Source of the DNA: Neoceratodus forsteri
Taxonomy: Eukaryota > Chordata > Ceratodontiformes > Ceratodontidae
Assembly: GCA_016271365.2 (NCBI GenBank)
Contig: CM057458.1
Location: forward strand, 195,024,501-195,088,500
Direction of reading: 5' to 3'
Length of the DNA: 64,000 bases
How positions within the stretch are numbered: the first letter of the stretch is position 1; the number at the start of each line of letters is the position of its first letter. The notes under the pieces are model-generated. The model was not told the origin of the DNA, ran no database searches, and saw only the letters and a program-made list of their open reading frames with translations. A program made the translations under genes and the position numbers. This document shows, one piece after another, positions 21,336-32,530 of this stretch.

Positions 21336-23945
21336 TACCTAAGGCCATCCCTTGTGACTGTGTGTCCCTCGGTAAGTCCTGCTGTTCTGCACCTGTGTGC
21401 CCCAGCTACCATCCTGGCAGCTGCTTCACCCAGGAGATGGGACATCCTGGATTCCCAACAGGGGGCAGGCCTTAGACAGCTAGTGGTTGACCCCACCAGA
21501 GACAGGGCAGTTCTGGACCTAGTACTGAACAATGGGGACAGGATCACAGACGTCAAGGTGGAAGGGTAACTGAGATCCAGTGACCACCACATAGTGTGGT
21601 TTAGCATGGGGACAGAGACACAGTCTATCCATACAAGGGCAAAGGTATCAGATTTTAAGAGGACAGATTTTGCTAAAATGGGGAGGGTATCAAAGAGGCC
21701 CTGGTAAGGAGGGATATAGGAGGGGGAATTAAGAAACAGTGGGAACACCTGAAGGGAGCCATAGAGGAGGTGACGAAACAGTGCATCAAGATGGTAAACA
21801 AAGGCAAGGGAAGGAGGAAACTACTAAGGTTCTCGAGAGAGAGGTGGCAGACCAGGCAAGCACCAAAAGAGTGGGTTTCAGGAAATACAAGGAGACTGAA
21901 AGGGAGGAAGACAGGGAGGTGTACCTACAGAGCAGGAAAGGCTGTAAGGAGTGCAAAGGCATCAACGGAGGAAAGACTAGCACAGACAGTGAAGAACGGG
22001 GACAAGGCATTCTATAGGTACATCAGTGAAAGAAGGAAAACCGGGGGGGATTGTAAGGATCAGAGGAGATACAAGGGAGTGTAATGAGGGAGATCTGGAA
22101 AAGGCAGAAATACTGAACAAATACTTCTGTTCAGTATTCACTAAGGAGGGGGAGGGTCAGGGACCACAGCTGAAAATCAGACACGAGGAGGGGGGAGAGA
22201 AACACCAATCCATTTACAGTGGAGAGAGTCCTGGAGGAGCTCACAAAGGTGAGGCCGGACAAAACAATGGGGCCAGATGACATACACCCAAGGATTTTTA
22301 GGGAGCTGGCAGCACCTCTTGCAGTCATGTTCACAGAGTCACTCAGCACAGGAGTAGTACCACAGAACTGGAGGAGGGTACGTGTAGACCCTATACACAA
22401 AAGTGGTAGTAGGGAGGAGGCAGGAACTATAGACTGGTCAGCCTCACCTCAGTGGTGGGGAAGATCATGGAAGCATTGCTTAAAAAAAAGAATTGTGGCA
22501 CTCTTGGAATCGAATGGTGCCCAAGATCTGACACAACATGGATTCACAGCAGACAGGTTGTGTCAGACAAATGTGATGGCTTTTTTTGACTGGGTGACAA
22601 AGGAAGTAAATTGGGGGGGGGAGTGGATGTCGCCTACCTTGATTTCAGCAAGGCCTTCGACACTGTTCCACATAAAAGGCTGGTTAATAAGATGGGTAGT
22701 CTAGGAATGGGATACAAGGTGATTAACCGGGATAGGAACTGGCTAGCAGACAGAAGACAGAGGGTAGTGGTAAATGGGATCCAATCTAGGGAGGGGGGGG
22801 TAACCAGTGGGGTACCTCAGGAATCAGTCCTTGGGCCAGTCTTGTTCAATGTCTTTATTGGTGACATTGAGGAAGGTCTAGAGGAAAAAGTCTACCTGTT
22901 CCCAGATGACACCAAGATCTGCAATAGGGTGGATACTCCAGACAGGGTGGACAGAATGAGGAGGGACCTGGGGAAGCTTGAAAAAATGGTTAGAGGTGTG
23001 GCAACTGAGGTTCAATGCAAAGAAGTGCAAAATAATGCACCTGTGACAAGAGAACCCTGGGGAGAGCTACAGGATTGGGGGGTTACTGATGATCACAAAT
23101 GAAGAAAGGGATCTGGGGGTTATCATTTCAGATGACCTAAAGGTGTCTAAGCAGAGTACAATGGCTGCAGAGAGGGCCAGTGGCATTCTGGGGTGCATAG
23201 GCAGAGGTATCACAAGCAGAAGGTGGGAAGTAGTGATGCCCTTGTATAAAACACTGGTGAGGCTGCACCTGGAGTACTGTGTGCATTTCTGGGGGCCACA
23301 CCTTTGTAAGGACATCAACAGTGTGGAAGCAGTCCAAAGTAGGGTGACAAAGATGGTTCAGGGCTTGCACCAGAAAACATATTAGGGCAGATTAAAGAAC
23401 CTCAATATGTAAACATTGTAGGAGAGGAGAGATTGGGAGAACATGATAGAAACATTCAGGTACCTCAAGGACATAAACAATATGCGGGGGGAGACATCTT
23501 TCAATACAAGAGCAGTACAAGAACGGGGGGACATGACATGTGAACATACGAAATATGAAAATGCCAGCAGAAACAGGCCTGACAGTCTATCGAGTCTGTT
23601 CAATTGTGCAGCTAGCCCCTCAGTTTGCAGCTGCCCCACCCACCCTCCTGACATGAAATTGGAAGGTGGCAGATTGAGGGAAAATGTAAGGAAGTTTTTC
23701 TTCACGGAGAGGGTGGTGAACACATGGACTAGTCTGCCACAGAAGGTGATGGGAGCAAGCACAGTGTAGGGATTTAAACATGCCTGGGACAGGCATAAGG
23801 GAACTTTAGAGGTGGGAAGAAGTGGTGAAAAGACGATGGCCAGGTAGGGTCAGAGGACACAAACAAGTGTAGAACTTACAGACAGACTGGATGGGTCTAG
23901 CGGCCTTTATCTGGCAACAAGTTCTGTGTATGTTTCTATGTATTA
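21336..23945 (+). mobile_element. CR1-clade LINE (older CR1-A relative), 5'-truncated
   Basis: Plus-strand copy that begins inside the endonuclease (DSQQGAGLRQLV, DLVLNNGDRITDV, SSDHHIVWFSM). It runs through the linker and RT and ends with the family tail near 23945 (TATGTTTCTATGT). It is more diverged from the copies at 25.9, 38.3 and 49.7 kb than those are from each other, so it belongs to an older subfamily. Truncation at the 5' end is typical of target-primed insertion. Confidence 0.9.
22219..23385 (+). pseudogene. CR1-type reverse transcriptase
   Basis: RT blocks in order: TKVRPDKTMGPDDIHPRIF (fingers) and VPQNWRRVRVDPIHKSGSR, then QHGFTADRLCQTN. AYLDFSKAFDTVPHKRLV starts at about 22632, VTSGVPQESVLGPVLFNVFI lies near 22800, and the catalytic box reads FPDD instead of FADD near 22900. 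The C-terminal region follows: ERDLGVIISDDLKVS, GILGCIGRGITSR, LVRLHLEYCVHFWGPHL, KMVQGLHQKTY. At least three frameshifts divide it. The FPDD change beside the catalytic aspartates and the frameshifts mark it as inactive. Confidence 0.85.
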
Positions 23946-24159
23946 TGCTGCTGCCTGCATGCCATTGCACTACAAGTATCCCTCTGTCCCACCCGTTACC
24001 AATGGATAGGAAACAATGATAGGGTGGGATATGTCAACAAAGATTTAAAAGCACATCATTTTTTGAAGATGGGCTTGGTTTCCAGAGGCCTGTCGGAACA
24101 CAGAAGCAAGAAATTTGTGTGAACTTCCAGCAACTTGTAATATATCATTTATCATAAAT
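23946..24159. other. No gene; short spacer
   Basis: Unassigned. It joins the CR1 tail to repeat P; GGAGCCCAGAGTCC near 24163 marks the start of similarity to 31690. Confidence 0.4.
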
Positions 24160-24955
24160 ACAGGAGCCCAGAGTCCTATAGGCACCGCCATGGAGTCGCG
24201 GGGAGCAACATTTTGACTACAGATAAGTTACATATACAGCAATGTCTAAAATCAGGCCTGAGCTACAATCATGGAGAACTGGTAAATGGGAAGGGGTGGG
24301 AAAGGGTGAAAGCACTGTGGGATGGAAGGGTGAGTGTTTAAAGAGCAAAGCTTAAAAGCAGTGTTTCAAGTTGAGGGGTTTAAAGTGCAGGGTACACTTA
24401 AGCTCTGTTTACGCTGCTGACTTTGTAGCGCATCAAACCATGTGTATGGATTGATGTGCTGCAAAGTCGGCAGTGTAAACACTCTCCAGAGCACCTTAAG
24501 CCCCCTACGAATCCTTTTTTTGATCCGACTCAGTTGGAGGATCAGCAGCAGAGTGAGTGCTTTATGTGGGGGTGTGAACACTTTGCTGCACTCACTCCGC
24601 TGCAAGGGCTATCTTTCCTTCATCCTCCAGTGAATTCATGGCCCCTCCTCGAAGCGACCTGCAACGCTGTGAGGGCGGGTTGTGTAAATGTGAATTACTG
24701 GAGGAGCAGGGAGCATAGCCTTAAGGGGGTGGCTCAGATATCAGAGCGCTGCCACCGTGTAAACATGGCTTTACAGTGCTGAGTAATCAGAGCTTAAAGT
24801 GCAGCTTTTCAAACTGAGTGGTTTAAGGTACAGAATATAATTACAGTACTCAGTTACAAGGATTAAAGTGCAGAGCAAAAACTGAGGGGCTTAAAGTCCA
24901 GAGAGCAGTTAGAGTGTTGAGTACACAGGGTTTAAATTGTAATATTTAGGTGGGG
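24160..24955 (+). repeat. Repeat P, copy 1 (minisatellite-bearing)
   Basis: Matches 31690-32530, sharing ACAGATAAGTTA, GAGCTACAATCATGGAG and the degenerate tandem motif TTTAAAGTGCAGAGCTTAAA. It is interrupted by a hAT-like MITE (24401-24771). Repeat P lies directly upstream of CR1-A copies at 25.1 kb and 48.8 kb, so it could be a frequent insertion neighbour or an extended 5' part. I do not recognise it. Confidence 0.55.
24401..24771. mobile_element. Non-autonomous hAT-like MITE, ~371 bp
   Basis: The ends read AGCTCTGTTTAC on the left and AAGCCATGTTTACAC on the right (as its complement). The flanking 8-mers TACACTTA and TACAGTGC are an imperfect duplication. The undisturbed site is seen in repeat P copy 2 near 31935 (CAGTGTATAGTGCTGAATAA). 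An internal hairpin near 24410-24485 pairs CTGACTTTGTAGC with GCTGCAAAGTCGG. No coding sequence. Confidence 0.55.
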
Positions 24956-25149
24956 GAACTCTCACATCTAGATTTCTAAGTGGTAGAACTGTCACTTCTA
25001 GGTGGTGGAATTCTCCTGTAGTAGTCAGTGGAGAGGGGTGACAGAGGTAGTGCAACTGTCATAAATATTTTTTTTTACGTTTCTTTATGCTCCTGTGCCT
25101 GGCCCCCTTCCATCCAGACCCCCAGACCCATCACCCCGGTGTCCACTGG

Positions 25150-25885
25150 ACTTACCTCTCTTGCTGCTGGCAGAAGAATCTTGCTTTCAGAGCAGGAGAC
25201 ACCTGACTAAAAGCTACAGCTTTTCTTACTGATAAAACACTTCTAGCTCAGCAGGAGTCAGTGCCTGTTGGGATTAAGCAAACAGATACTTTATTAGAAG
25301 CAGAGGGATCTCATTTACTGTATAAAAAAAAAGAAAGTCAGTGTGTGTTTCTGTGTTAGGGAAGAGCACTGTATCAACTTAGTTTGTTAAGTCAGGAGCA
25401 GAGGAGAGAAGTTAATTGGGGGTGTGACTTGAGCAGTACAAAAGCAGGTGTCTCCAATTACAGCTTCCTGCTGCTAGCTTCTGGCAGAAGAATCTTGCTT
25501 TCAGAGCAGGAGACACCTGACTAACAGCTACAGCTTTTCATAGTATTTGCCCTCCCTCCCAGCCTAAGCCAGTTCTACTTTTATAGCCACTGGATTTGAC
25601 TAACAACAGGAACTTCCTGTTTGGCAGTAGGAAGGGAAGGATCACTGAGACACATTAGTTTCATCAACCTTGAAGGAAATATAATAGCTCTTTTTCCCCC
25701 CTAGCTGCTGAAGGTCTGAGTCCAAGCAAGGAAGAAGGAGACTACTGAAGAATACAGGAAGTCCCTGTCCCAGAACAGGAAGGGAGAGAGTTGTAAATGC
25801 ACATAGCCAGTAGGAAAGTAGATTGAAAATACATAAAGGAAGGGGAGAGTAAGCATACAAAGCAACAGGAGAGGGAACACAAAAT
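25150..25885 (+). promoter_or_regulatory. CR1-A 5'UTR with two tandem ~314-bp monomers
   Basis: GGCAGAAGAATCTTGCTTTC followed by AGAGCAGGAGACACCTGACT occurs at about 25169 and again at about 25483, 314 bp apart. The same organisation, with about 305-310-bp units, precedes the CR1-A copy at 49.7 kb. Tandem 5' monomers are known to act as promoters in some LINEs (mouse L1). That role is inferred here from position only. The monomer region ends before the ORF1 start near 25900. Confidence 0.6.
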
Positions 25886-25889
25886 AAGA

Positions 25890-26560
25890 CATGATGGGAG
25901 TGGTGCAGTGCATGGCTGTGGGACAGCAGTGTTCCAGGAAACATTCTGGAGGCTGCGATGCTGCCCTTTTTGCAGGCACTTCTCTGGTCTGAGGGAGGAG
26001 GTTACCCGTCTTCAGGCTGACCTGGCTCGGATTCGTGAAACCTCCTCCTCCACCGAGGGACCACCAGGGCCACCACTGCTACCTCACAGGTTGCCAAGAA
26101 AGAGAAGTGGTTGGAACAAGGTAGGCTCAGGGAAGGAGAGGGTGGTGGAACAGAGGTGCATCCCTCCAGCTGTACCTCTCCACAATTAATATGCTATTCT
26201 GGTGAAGAATGGTTCCTCTATGGAGGCACCTGCAGTGGAGACCAAGGAGGATGCTGGGAACCTCCACAAAGGAGACCCAGAAAAGTGTGGCATGAGATCC
26301 CACAGGGAAGGAAACACCCGTGGGGGACCTACCATTGGGGGGGAAGTGGGGAGGAAGGGAGAAGGAGGTGGGAGGGCCTACCTGGTGCCACAGCTTAGAG
26401 GGACAGGGAAGCGAATCTCAGAACTGTGGAGCAGCTGCACGAGGGAGGGAGCTGATGTCATTGTCCACCTAGACAAATGACCTGGCTAGAGTGGGACCAG
26501 AGCAATGCAAGAGGAGTTTGTAGAGTTGGGGAGGGTCCGCAAGTAGCACGTAATGCAACC
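25890..26560 (+). pseudogene. CR1-A ORF1: zinc-binding, coiled coil, esterase (decayed)
   Basis: The start has a Cys-rich head (CGTAVFQETFWRLRCCPFCR) followed by LREEVTRLQADLARIRE, a short coiled-coil-like heptad stretch. A proline-rich linker follows. The downstream SGNH/esterase domain is best seen in the 50-kb copy; here the GDS block is frame-broken and the GTND block has become HLDK-stop near 26465. CR1-group ORF1 proteins with PHD-like zinc fingers and esterase domains are described; their exact role in retrotransposition is unsettled. Confidence 0.7.
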
Positions 26561-26959
26561 TTCTGGAGGTGCTGCTTTGTTCATGGCAAGAGGATGCTAG
26601 GTACTACTGGGATTCAATGAATGGTTGAAAATCTGGTGTGGTGTTCTAGGGGTTTGGCTTCATTGGGACTGGGGAGCCACCTGGAGGTATATGCCTATAC
26701 TGGCATGATGGTCTGCATCTGTCCGGGGGGGGGGACCAGAATCCTAGGTGATAGGTTTATATGCTTCATTGGCAAGCATTAAAACTAGCCAAGGCAGGAG
26801 GCACCGAAGAGCAGCAGGGTAATCCCAGCCTCCCCCCACAAGACATGGTAATTAGTGAGGTAAACACCAAAGTACAGAAGTCATTAGGGAGCAGGACAGG
26901 GGTAAATGCAAAAAAAGGTAAAGGCAGTAAGGACAGAGATGAGGCTAAAAGGGGTAAGG

Positions 26960-27760
26960 CCATAAAAAACTGGAGGGTGATGAGTATCAATGCCCGTAGT
27001 CTGTGTAACAAGCTCCCTGAACTAGTGGCCTTGATGGAAGAGAGATGCTTGGATATTGTGGCAGTCACTGAAACATGGTACACAGAGAACCATGACTGGG
27101 ATGTTAACATACCAGGATACACAATCTACAGGAGGGACAGGGAGGGTAAAAGAGGAGGAGGAGTAGCTCCCTATGTAAGGGAAGGGATTAAAGCAACAGA
27201 ACTAAAGAGTAAACAAGGAGAAGATGAGACACTCTATGTCACCCTGGAGACAGGAAATGGCACCACAATCTGCATGAGGTTGTATACAGACCCCCATCTC
27301 AGGGCAAGGGAATGGACAAGGAAATGATAGAAGGCATCCTTAGAATGGCAGAGAAAGGGGAGATATTGTTGATGAGGGACCTGAATATATACCAGATGTT
27401 AACCGGAGCACCTTTGCAGCAGGCTCATCCAAGAGCAGGGTCATTCCTCATGCCCTACAAGAGGCATGTCTCAGACAGCTAGTGTTGGAACCCACTCAGG
27501 AGGGAGCAATCTCAGACCTAGTGCTCTCAAAGGTGGACGGAGAAAGGATCTCAGATTTAGAAGTGGGTAGCCATCTGGGAACAAGCGACCACCAAACCGT
27601 GTGGTTCACGATAAACACAGCCATAGAGTCGAGCCATACAAAAGCAAGAGTTCTGGACTTTAGGAGGGCTGACTTTGAGAAAATGAGAGAGTGCCTCAGA
27701 AAAGTACTAGCAAACGGGCAAGAAGGAGGGGTGGAGGAACAATGGGAATAATCAAAACAG
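26960..27760 (+). pseudogene. CR1-A AP endonuclease
   Basis: Begins MSINARSLCNKLPELVALM and continues CLDIVAVTETWYTENHDW with the catalytic Glu, then REGKRGGGVAPYV. The central block GDLNMPDVNW is damaged here (MRDLNIY, then a frameshift) near 27370. The C-terminal blocks SDLVLSK and GTSDHQTVWF, with the Asp-His pair, are present. A frameshift around 27280-27480 and the G-to-R change in GDLN show loss of function. The 49.7-kb copy keeps all of these blocks. Confidence 0.85.
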
Positions 27761-28202
27761 CCATCACAGAGGCAACAAGCCTTTGTGAGAAGTGAATCAA
27801 CAAAACAAAATGAAAGAAAAAACACTATGGTTCTCAAAAGAGGTTGCAGGGAAGGTTAAGGAGAAAAGGATAGCATTCAGGAAATATAAGGAAACACAGG
27901 AGCAGGACAGAGAACTTTATCAGTTAAAGTAGAAGGAGGCAGGGAAGGCAGTCAGAATAGCAAAGGCCCATACTGAGGAAAAGATAGCTAACTCTGTTAA
28001 GAAGGGGGATAAAACCTTTCATAGGTACATCAGGGAGCAAAGAAAGACCAAGGGAGGAATACTGAGGCTTAATAAAGGGGAGAGAATGTGGGCAGAGGGA
28101 GACTATGAAAAAGCAGGGATAATGAATTAATATTTCTGCTCAGTATTCACAATGGATGAGGAGGGGGAGGTACCTAAACCAAACAAGAGAAACACTCTCA
28201 AG

Positions 28203-28392
28203 GAAGCAGTATAGTGCAGTGGGTTAAGGCTCTGAGCTGCAGATCTGGAGACCTGGGTTTGAGTCCCATAGCTGCCTTGGTGCATACTGTGTGATCCTGA
28301 GCAAGTCACTTAACTTTCTTGTGCTCCCAGGTCACACCTGTAAACAAGCTTTCAGCTTAGTGTGTCTCTCCTGGTTAAACAATCAAACAAAA
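28203..28392 (+). repeat. MIR/CORE-like SINE inserted in CR1-A
   Basis: Starts GCAGTATAGTGCAGTGGGTT and carries GACCTGGGTTTGAGTCCC, a good B box of a tRNA-derived head. TGTGTGATCCTGAGCAAGTC and ACTTAACTT follow, the MIR-like core. The tail (AAACAAGCTTTCAGCTTAG then TCCTGGTTAAAC) matches the L2-type 3' end at 48735-48800, fitting a SINE mobilised by an L2-type LINE. It ends in poly(A). The undisturbed site is visible at 52080-52100 and 39450-39470. Confidence 0.8.
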
Positions 28393-28429
28393 AAAAAAAC
28401 CTGGATAGGGGAGTCGATACCAGTCCATT

Positions 28430-29300
28430 TCCAGAAGAAAGGGTTCTGAAAGAACTCTTGAAACTGAGGGTGGACAAAGCAATAGGCCTTGATAGGATTC
28501 ACCCCAGAATTCTAAAAGAACTAAGGGTTGAACTACTGACACCACTGACTACCCTCTTTAACAAATCATTGGAGGATGGAGTGGTACCTGAGGACTGGAG
28601 GACAGTGGATGTGATTCCACTTCACAAAAGTGGGAGCAGGGCAGAGGCAGGAAACTACAGACCTGTGAGATTGACCTCAGTGGTAGGGAAAATGATGGAA
28701 TCACTTCTGAAGGAAAGAATTGTTGAGTGCCTAAAGGTCAGTGGGCACAGGACCCAAGGCAGCATGGATTCACAGCGGGAAGGTCGTGTCAGACAAATCT
28801 AATAGATTTCTTTGACTGGGTGACCAAAGTAGTAGACCAGAGAGGAGCTGTGGACATGGCCTACTTAGATTTTAGCAAGGCATTTGACACAGTACCACAC
28901 AAAAGATTAATATACAAGTTAGCCAGCCTTGGAGTGGGTCCCAATGTGGTAGGCTGGATGAAAAACTAGCTGGACAACAGGACGCAAAGGATAATAGTAA
29001 CCAGAGTCCACAGTGAAGAAAGGAGGGTAACTAGTGGGGTACCACACGGGTCGGTACTGGGATCGGTCCTCTTTAATGTCTTATAAGTGACATTGGAGAG
29101 CACCTGGAAGGAAAAGTATGTCTCTTTGCAGACGACATAAAGATCTGCAACAGGATTGATACACAGGGTGCGGTGGAAAGGATAAGAAGGGACTTGGCTA
29201 GGTTGGAGGAATGGTCAGATGTATGGCAGCTCAGATTCAATGCAAAGAAGTGCAAGGTAATGCACCTGAGAAACAAAAACCCAGGGGAAGAGTACACAAC
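28430..29300 (+). pseudogene. CR1-A reverse transcriptase
   Basis: The fingers start at LKLRVDKAIGLDRIHPRIL and run through VPEDWRTVDVIPLHKSGSR and NYRPVRLTSVVGKMMESLL. The palm shows QHGFTAGRSCQTNLIDFFDW, MAYLDFSKAFDTVPHKRLI and VTSGVPHGSVLGSVLFNV. The catalytic box reads FADDIKICN at about 29128. WQLRFNAKKCKVMHL follows. The FADD aspartates are intact, but a stop follows WMKN at about 28967 and a frameshift lies after FNVL. Confidence 0.88.
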
Positions 29301-30050
29301 GGGGGGAGTGAGATACTAACAACTACAAAAATTGAAAGGGACCTGGAAGTAATTATATCAGATGACTTAAAGGTGGGCAAGCAATGTGAGAAGGCAGTAA
29401 GGAGGGCTGTGGGGATACTGGGATGCACAGGGAGAGGTATCAACAGTAGAAAACAGGAAGTTGCTATCCCTCTGTACAGACAGTTGGTGAGACCCCATCT
29501 GGAGTATTACGTGCAGTTTTGGAGACCCCATCTCTGCAAAGACATAGACAGAGTGGAGGTTGTCCAGAGGAAGGCAACCAAAATGGTGCAGGGTCTGCAC
29601 CAGAAGACATACGAAGAGAGACTAGAGGAGCTTAATATGTATACCCCAAGGAAAGGAGGAGAGGGGGGACATGATAGAAACTTTCAAGTACCTCAAAGGG
29701 AATCAACAAAGTCCAAGAGGGTAGCATCTTTCAGAAAAAGAGATGTGCAAGAACAAAGGGGCTAATTTGAAGATGGGGGGACAGCTCAGAGGTAATGTTA
29801 GAAGTATTTTTTCATGGAGAGGGTTGTGGATGCATGGAACAACCTTCCTGAGGAGGTCGTGGAGTCAAGAACAGTGGAGAAATTCAAGAATGCATGGGAC
29901 AGACATAAGGCAATGCTAGTGGTGGGTTGGAGGAAGTAGGCTGTTGGTTAACTAGGATCTGCAGCTTATCCATCAGGTAGGGAAATGGGCAGACTAGGTT
30001 GGCCAAGCAGTCCTTATCTGCCGTCAGATTCTATGTTTCTATGTTTCTTG
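29301..30050 (+). pseudogene. CR1-A C-terminal domain and 3'UTR
   Basis: Continues with ERDLEVIISDDLKVGKQCEK, VGILGCTGRGINSRKQEV, LVRPHLEYYVQFWRPHLCKD, KMVQGLHQKTYEERLEELNM and RNFQVPQ. The end of the coding part (WNNLPEEVVESRTVEKFKNA) is followed by a short 3'UTR. The terminal repeat is ATTCTATGTTTCTATGTTTC, the short tandem that marks all family ends in this window. Confidence 0.8.
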
Positions 30051-30059
30051 CACTAGCGA

Positions 30060-30470
30060 GGTGCCAGCTAGCCTGCTGCGGAGCCTGCAAGGGGGTGGCT
30101 TCATCCTGCCAGGCGGTGTTTTCTCCTCCTTTTTGGTTTCCCTGTTCCCGGAGTGTGGCAGTGTGCAATGACACCAATGGCTAAGACGCGCATGCTTCTG
30201 TACATGGCACACCAGGTGTCTACCCCACATCCTTCCCCTATGTGTGGGCACACTGTGCCAGCCCCCAGCCATCGCTAGGGGTGATGCAGGCAGTGGACTC
30301 CATCCCACCCCTCCCTAGGAGATGAGAGCTGTCCTTCGGATGCTCGATCCTCTCACTCCCCAGTCGACCCCCAGTGGCCCACTCACACTGTGAACACAGG
30401 TCGACAGCGTGGCAGGAGGTAAGGCATGATGCCTTAGCCCTCCATGCCACTGGGCCAGCTGTCATACAAT
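30060..30470 (-). repeat. tRNA-type SINE (family S1), copy 5
   Basis: The reverse complement of 30400-30470 begins CAGCTGGCCCAGTGGCATGG and GGCTAAGGCATCATGCC. Further along, TCGAGCATCCGAAGGACAGC near 30335 matches the shared block of the other copies. It lies immediately after the CR1-A tail. Confidence 0.55.
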
Positions 30471-30669
30471 CTTTTAAGAGGTGGTAGAATTTTGTTCCTG
30501 TGGGCTCCTGCCCAATTTAAGCCCTGAGAGAGTAGTCAAAGGGATACAGCACAGTACTCTCTGAGTACTGTGCTGTATCCCTGTGACTGTGTCATTCACG
30601 AGGACCTTCTTTTCCTTCTAACCACAGATTTTGCTATTCAGCCCACAAAGGGCTCAGTTTGTGACTAGT

Positions 30670-31448
30670 TTATGCACTTAGGACACAGTAACCCAAGGGA
30701 GGAGTACTCAATATGGGGAGGGTACTGTCAGCATCAAGCAGGAGTGGGATCTAGGAGTGATCATATTTGAGGACCTAAAAGTGTCTGGATAATATGAGAA
30801 GGCAGTTAGAAGGGCCAGAATGATGTTGGGGTGCATAGTGAGAGGCATCACCAGCAGAAAAAGGGAGATTGTGATGCCATACAGATCATTGGTGAGACCT
30901 CATCTGGAGTGCCGTGTCCAGTTTTGGAGGCCACATCTCAGAAAGGACATAGATAGGCTGGAGGTAGTCCAAAGGAGGGCTGCGAAAATGTTACAGGGAC
31001 TGCACCAGAAGTCATATCAGGAAAGGCTGAAAGACCTCAATGTGTATTCACTGGAGATGAGGAGGGTGGCACAATATAGATGTTCAAATACCTTAAAGGG
31101 ATAAACAAGGTTCAGGGGATAGCATCTTTCAGAAAAGAAAATGGACAAGAACTAGGGGACATGATACGAAATTGAAGGGAGATAGAATCATAGGAAATGT
31201 GAGGAAATACTTCTTCATGGAAAGGGTGGTGGATGCTTGAAACAGCCTCTCCGCAGGGGTGGTGGGGGCAAAAATGGTGGAGGAATTCAAAAATGCATGA
31301 GACAGACACAAAGGGACCCTAGAGACAGGGAGGAGAAGGAAAGCCGCAGATCAACTACAGTCTGCAGTGTCCGTAAAAGGTAGGAAAAATGGGCAGACTG
31401 GATGGGCCAAGCAGTTCTTATCTGCTAACAAATTCTATGTATCTATGT
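30670..31448 (+). mobile_element. CR1-clade LINE 3' fragment with 6-bp TSD
   Basis: 5'-truncated copy starting just before the ...LGVIIFEDLKVSG block and running through MMLGCIVRGITSRKREIVM, LVRPHLECRVQFWRPHLRKD, KMLQGLHQKSYQERLKDLNV. It ends TTCTATGTATCTATGT. ACTAGT occurs directly on both sides (30664-30669 and 31449-31454), and the matching empty site at about 47457 reads GTGACTAATCTGG. This gives exact element boundaries. Confidence 0.85.
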
Positions 31449-31997
31449 ACTAGTCCAGTAATTTATTTTGCAGCTGTTTGTTTAGATTGGGGATGTGGAC
31501 TACAAATATGGTGGTTTCTTGAAATAGGTGGGGGATGGAGGGGGAGGTAAAACATTGAGGGAGGAAGAGGTGGGTGTAGTTTTATCCCGAGTTTTGGAGC
31601 CATTATTGGTGGGGTCCTGGTCACATGACTGCAGCCAGCCAATTGAGCTGCTGAAGTTAATGAAATGCAAAAAGTGTGAACTAACTGCTTCTGAGTGCCA
31701 AGGAGCACAGGAGCTCCCAAGGAGCGCCAGCAACGAGCTGCAGGAGGTATTTTGACTTACAGATAAGTTAGCATTCACAGCAGTCTGCAAAAATTGGGAT
31801 GGAACTACAATCATGGAGGGCTGTAAATGGGAGAGGAAGGGAGGAAGGGAGGTAAAAGTATTGTGGGAGGGAAGGGTGGGTGTTTAAAGTGCAGAGCTTA
31901 ATGGCAGCATTTCAAGCTGATGAGTTTAAAGTGCAGTGTATAGTGCTGAATAATCAGAGCTTAAACTGCAGTATTTCAAACGAAGGTGTTGAAGGTG

Positions 31998-32430
31998 CAG
32001 AATGCATTTATTTATTTATTTATTTATTTATTTATTATAGTATCAGAATTACAACCCTTTGAGTCAGGGACTCATTTACAAAGGCTCATCATCGTACATA
32101 GAGTAGGACAAGGAGGCTAAAAACATACATTGTGTGGGGAGCAGACAGTAGTGTAGGAACAGAAGCATGGCAGAAATATATACAGTTACATACTGTACAG
32201 TTAAGAACAGGTGGAAGGTCAATAAAAGTAGGAGAGAAAAGATATGCCCCTGCTTGCAGGAGGCAGGCCTATACATTATGGTAGCTAAGCAAGAAGAAGT
32301 GGTCAATGGCATATATACATTGGGTACAGTAGTGATAGTCGGTCAGATCGTGGTGTTGAGCTCAGGACTGCAGGTGAGATTTATACATGGTTGTGACTTA
32401 GTATTCGTGGGAGCTGTACACTGGTATAAG
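31998..32430 (-). mobile_element. L2-type LINE 3' end inserted in repeat P
   Basis: Starts with an ATTT run (31998-32037), the simple-repeat tail on its own strand. AACCCTTTGAGTCAGGGACT and CATTTACAAAGG follow, matching the element A tail at 9360-9400. The uninterrupted repeat P site is seen at 24830-24850. Confidence 0.65.
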
Positions 32431-32530
32431 CAGCAATTACATTACTGAATTACAAGGGTTAACATACAGAATGTAAACTGAGGGGCTCAAAGTGCAGAGA
32501 GCAGTTACAGTGCTGAGTACAGTCACAGGG

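Larger units (their letters stand above)
25886..30050 (+). mobile_element. CR1-A LINE, near full-length defective copy
   Basis: Plus-strand CR1-clade element with 5' monomers (25150-25885), ORF1 (25886-26560), endonuclease (26960-27760), linker, RT (28430-29300), C-terminal domain and a tail ending ATTCTATGTTTCTATGTTTC at about 30048. A MIR-like SINE is inserted in the linker at about 28203-28392. Identity to the 38.3- and 49.7-kb copies is high by eye. Many stops and single-base changes make it non-autonomous. Confidence 0.92.
30540..32530 (+). repeat. Repeat P, copy 2, interrupted twice
   Basis: Parts at 30580-30663 and 31455-32530 align with 47385-47870 and with 24160-24955. Shared phrases are CTAACCACAGATTTTGCTATTC, seen as shorter blocks in both copies, and GACTACAAATATGG, CATGACTGCAGCCAG and TTTAAAGTGCAGAGC. 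It is interrupted by a CR1 tail (30670-31448) and an L2-type tail (31998-32430); the uninterrupted forms exist at 47457 and 24835. Confidence 0.6.

Noticed and set aside
28203..28280. A true tRNA gene at the B box GGTTTGAGTCCC
   Set aside because: It is followed by a MIR-like core and LINE tail, and the cloverleaf is not complete; it is a SINE head.
31915..31940. CTGATGAGTTTAAAG as a hammerhead core
   Set aside because: No GAA box follows and it lies within the repeat P minisatellite motif.
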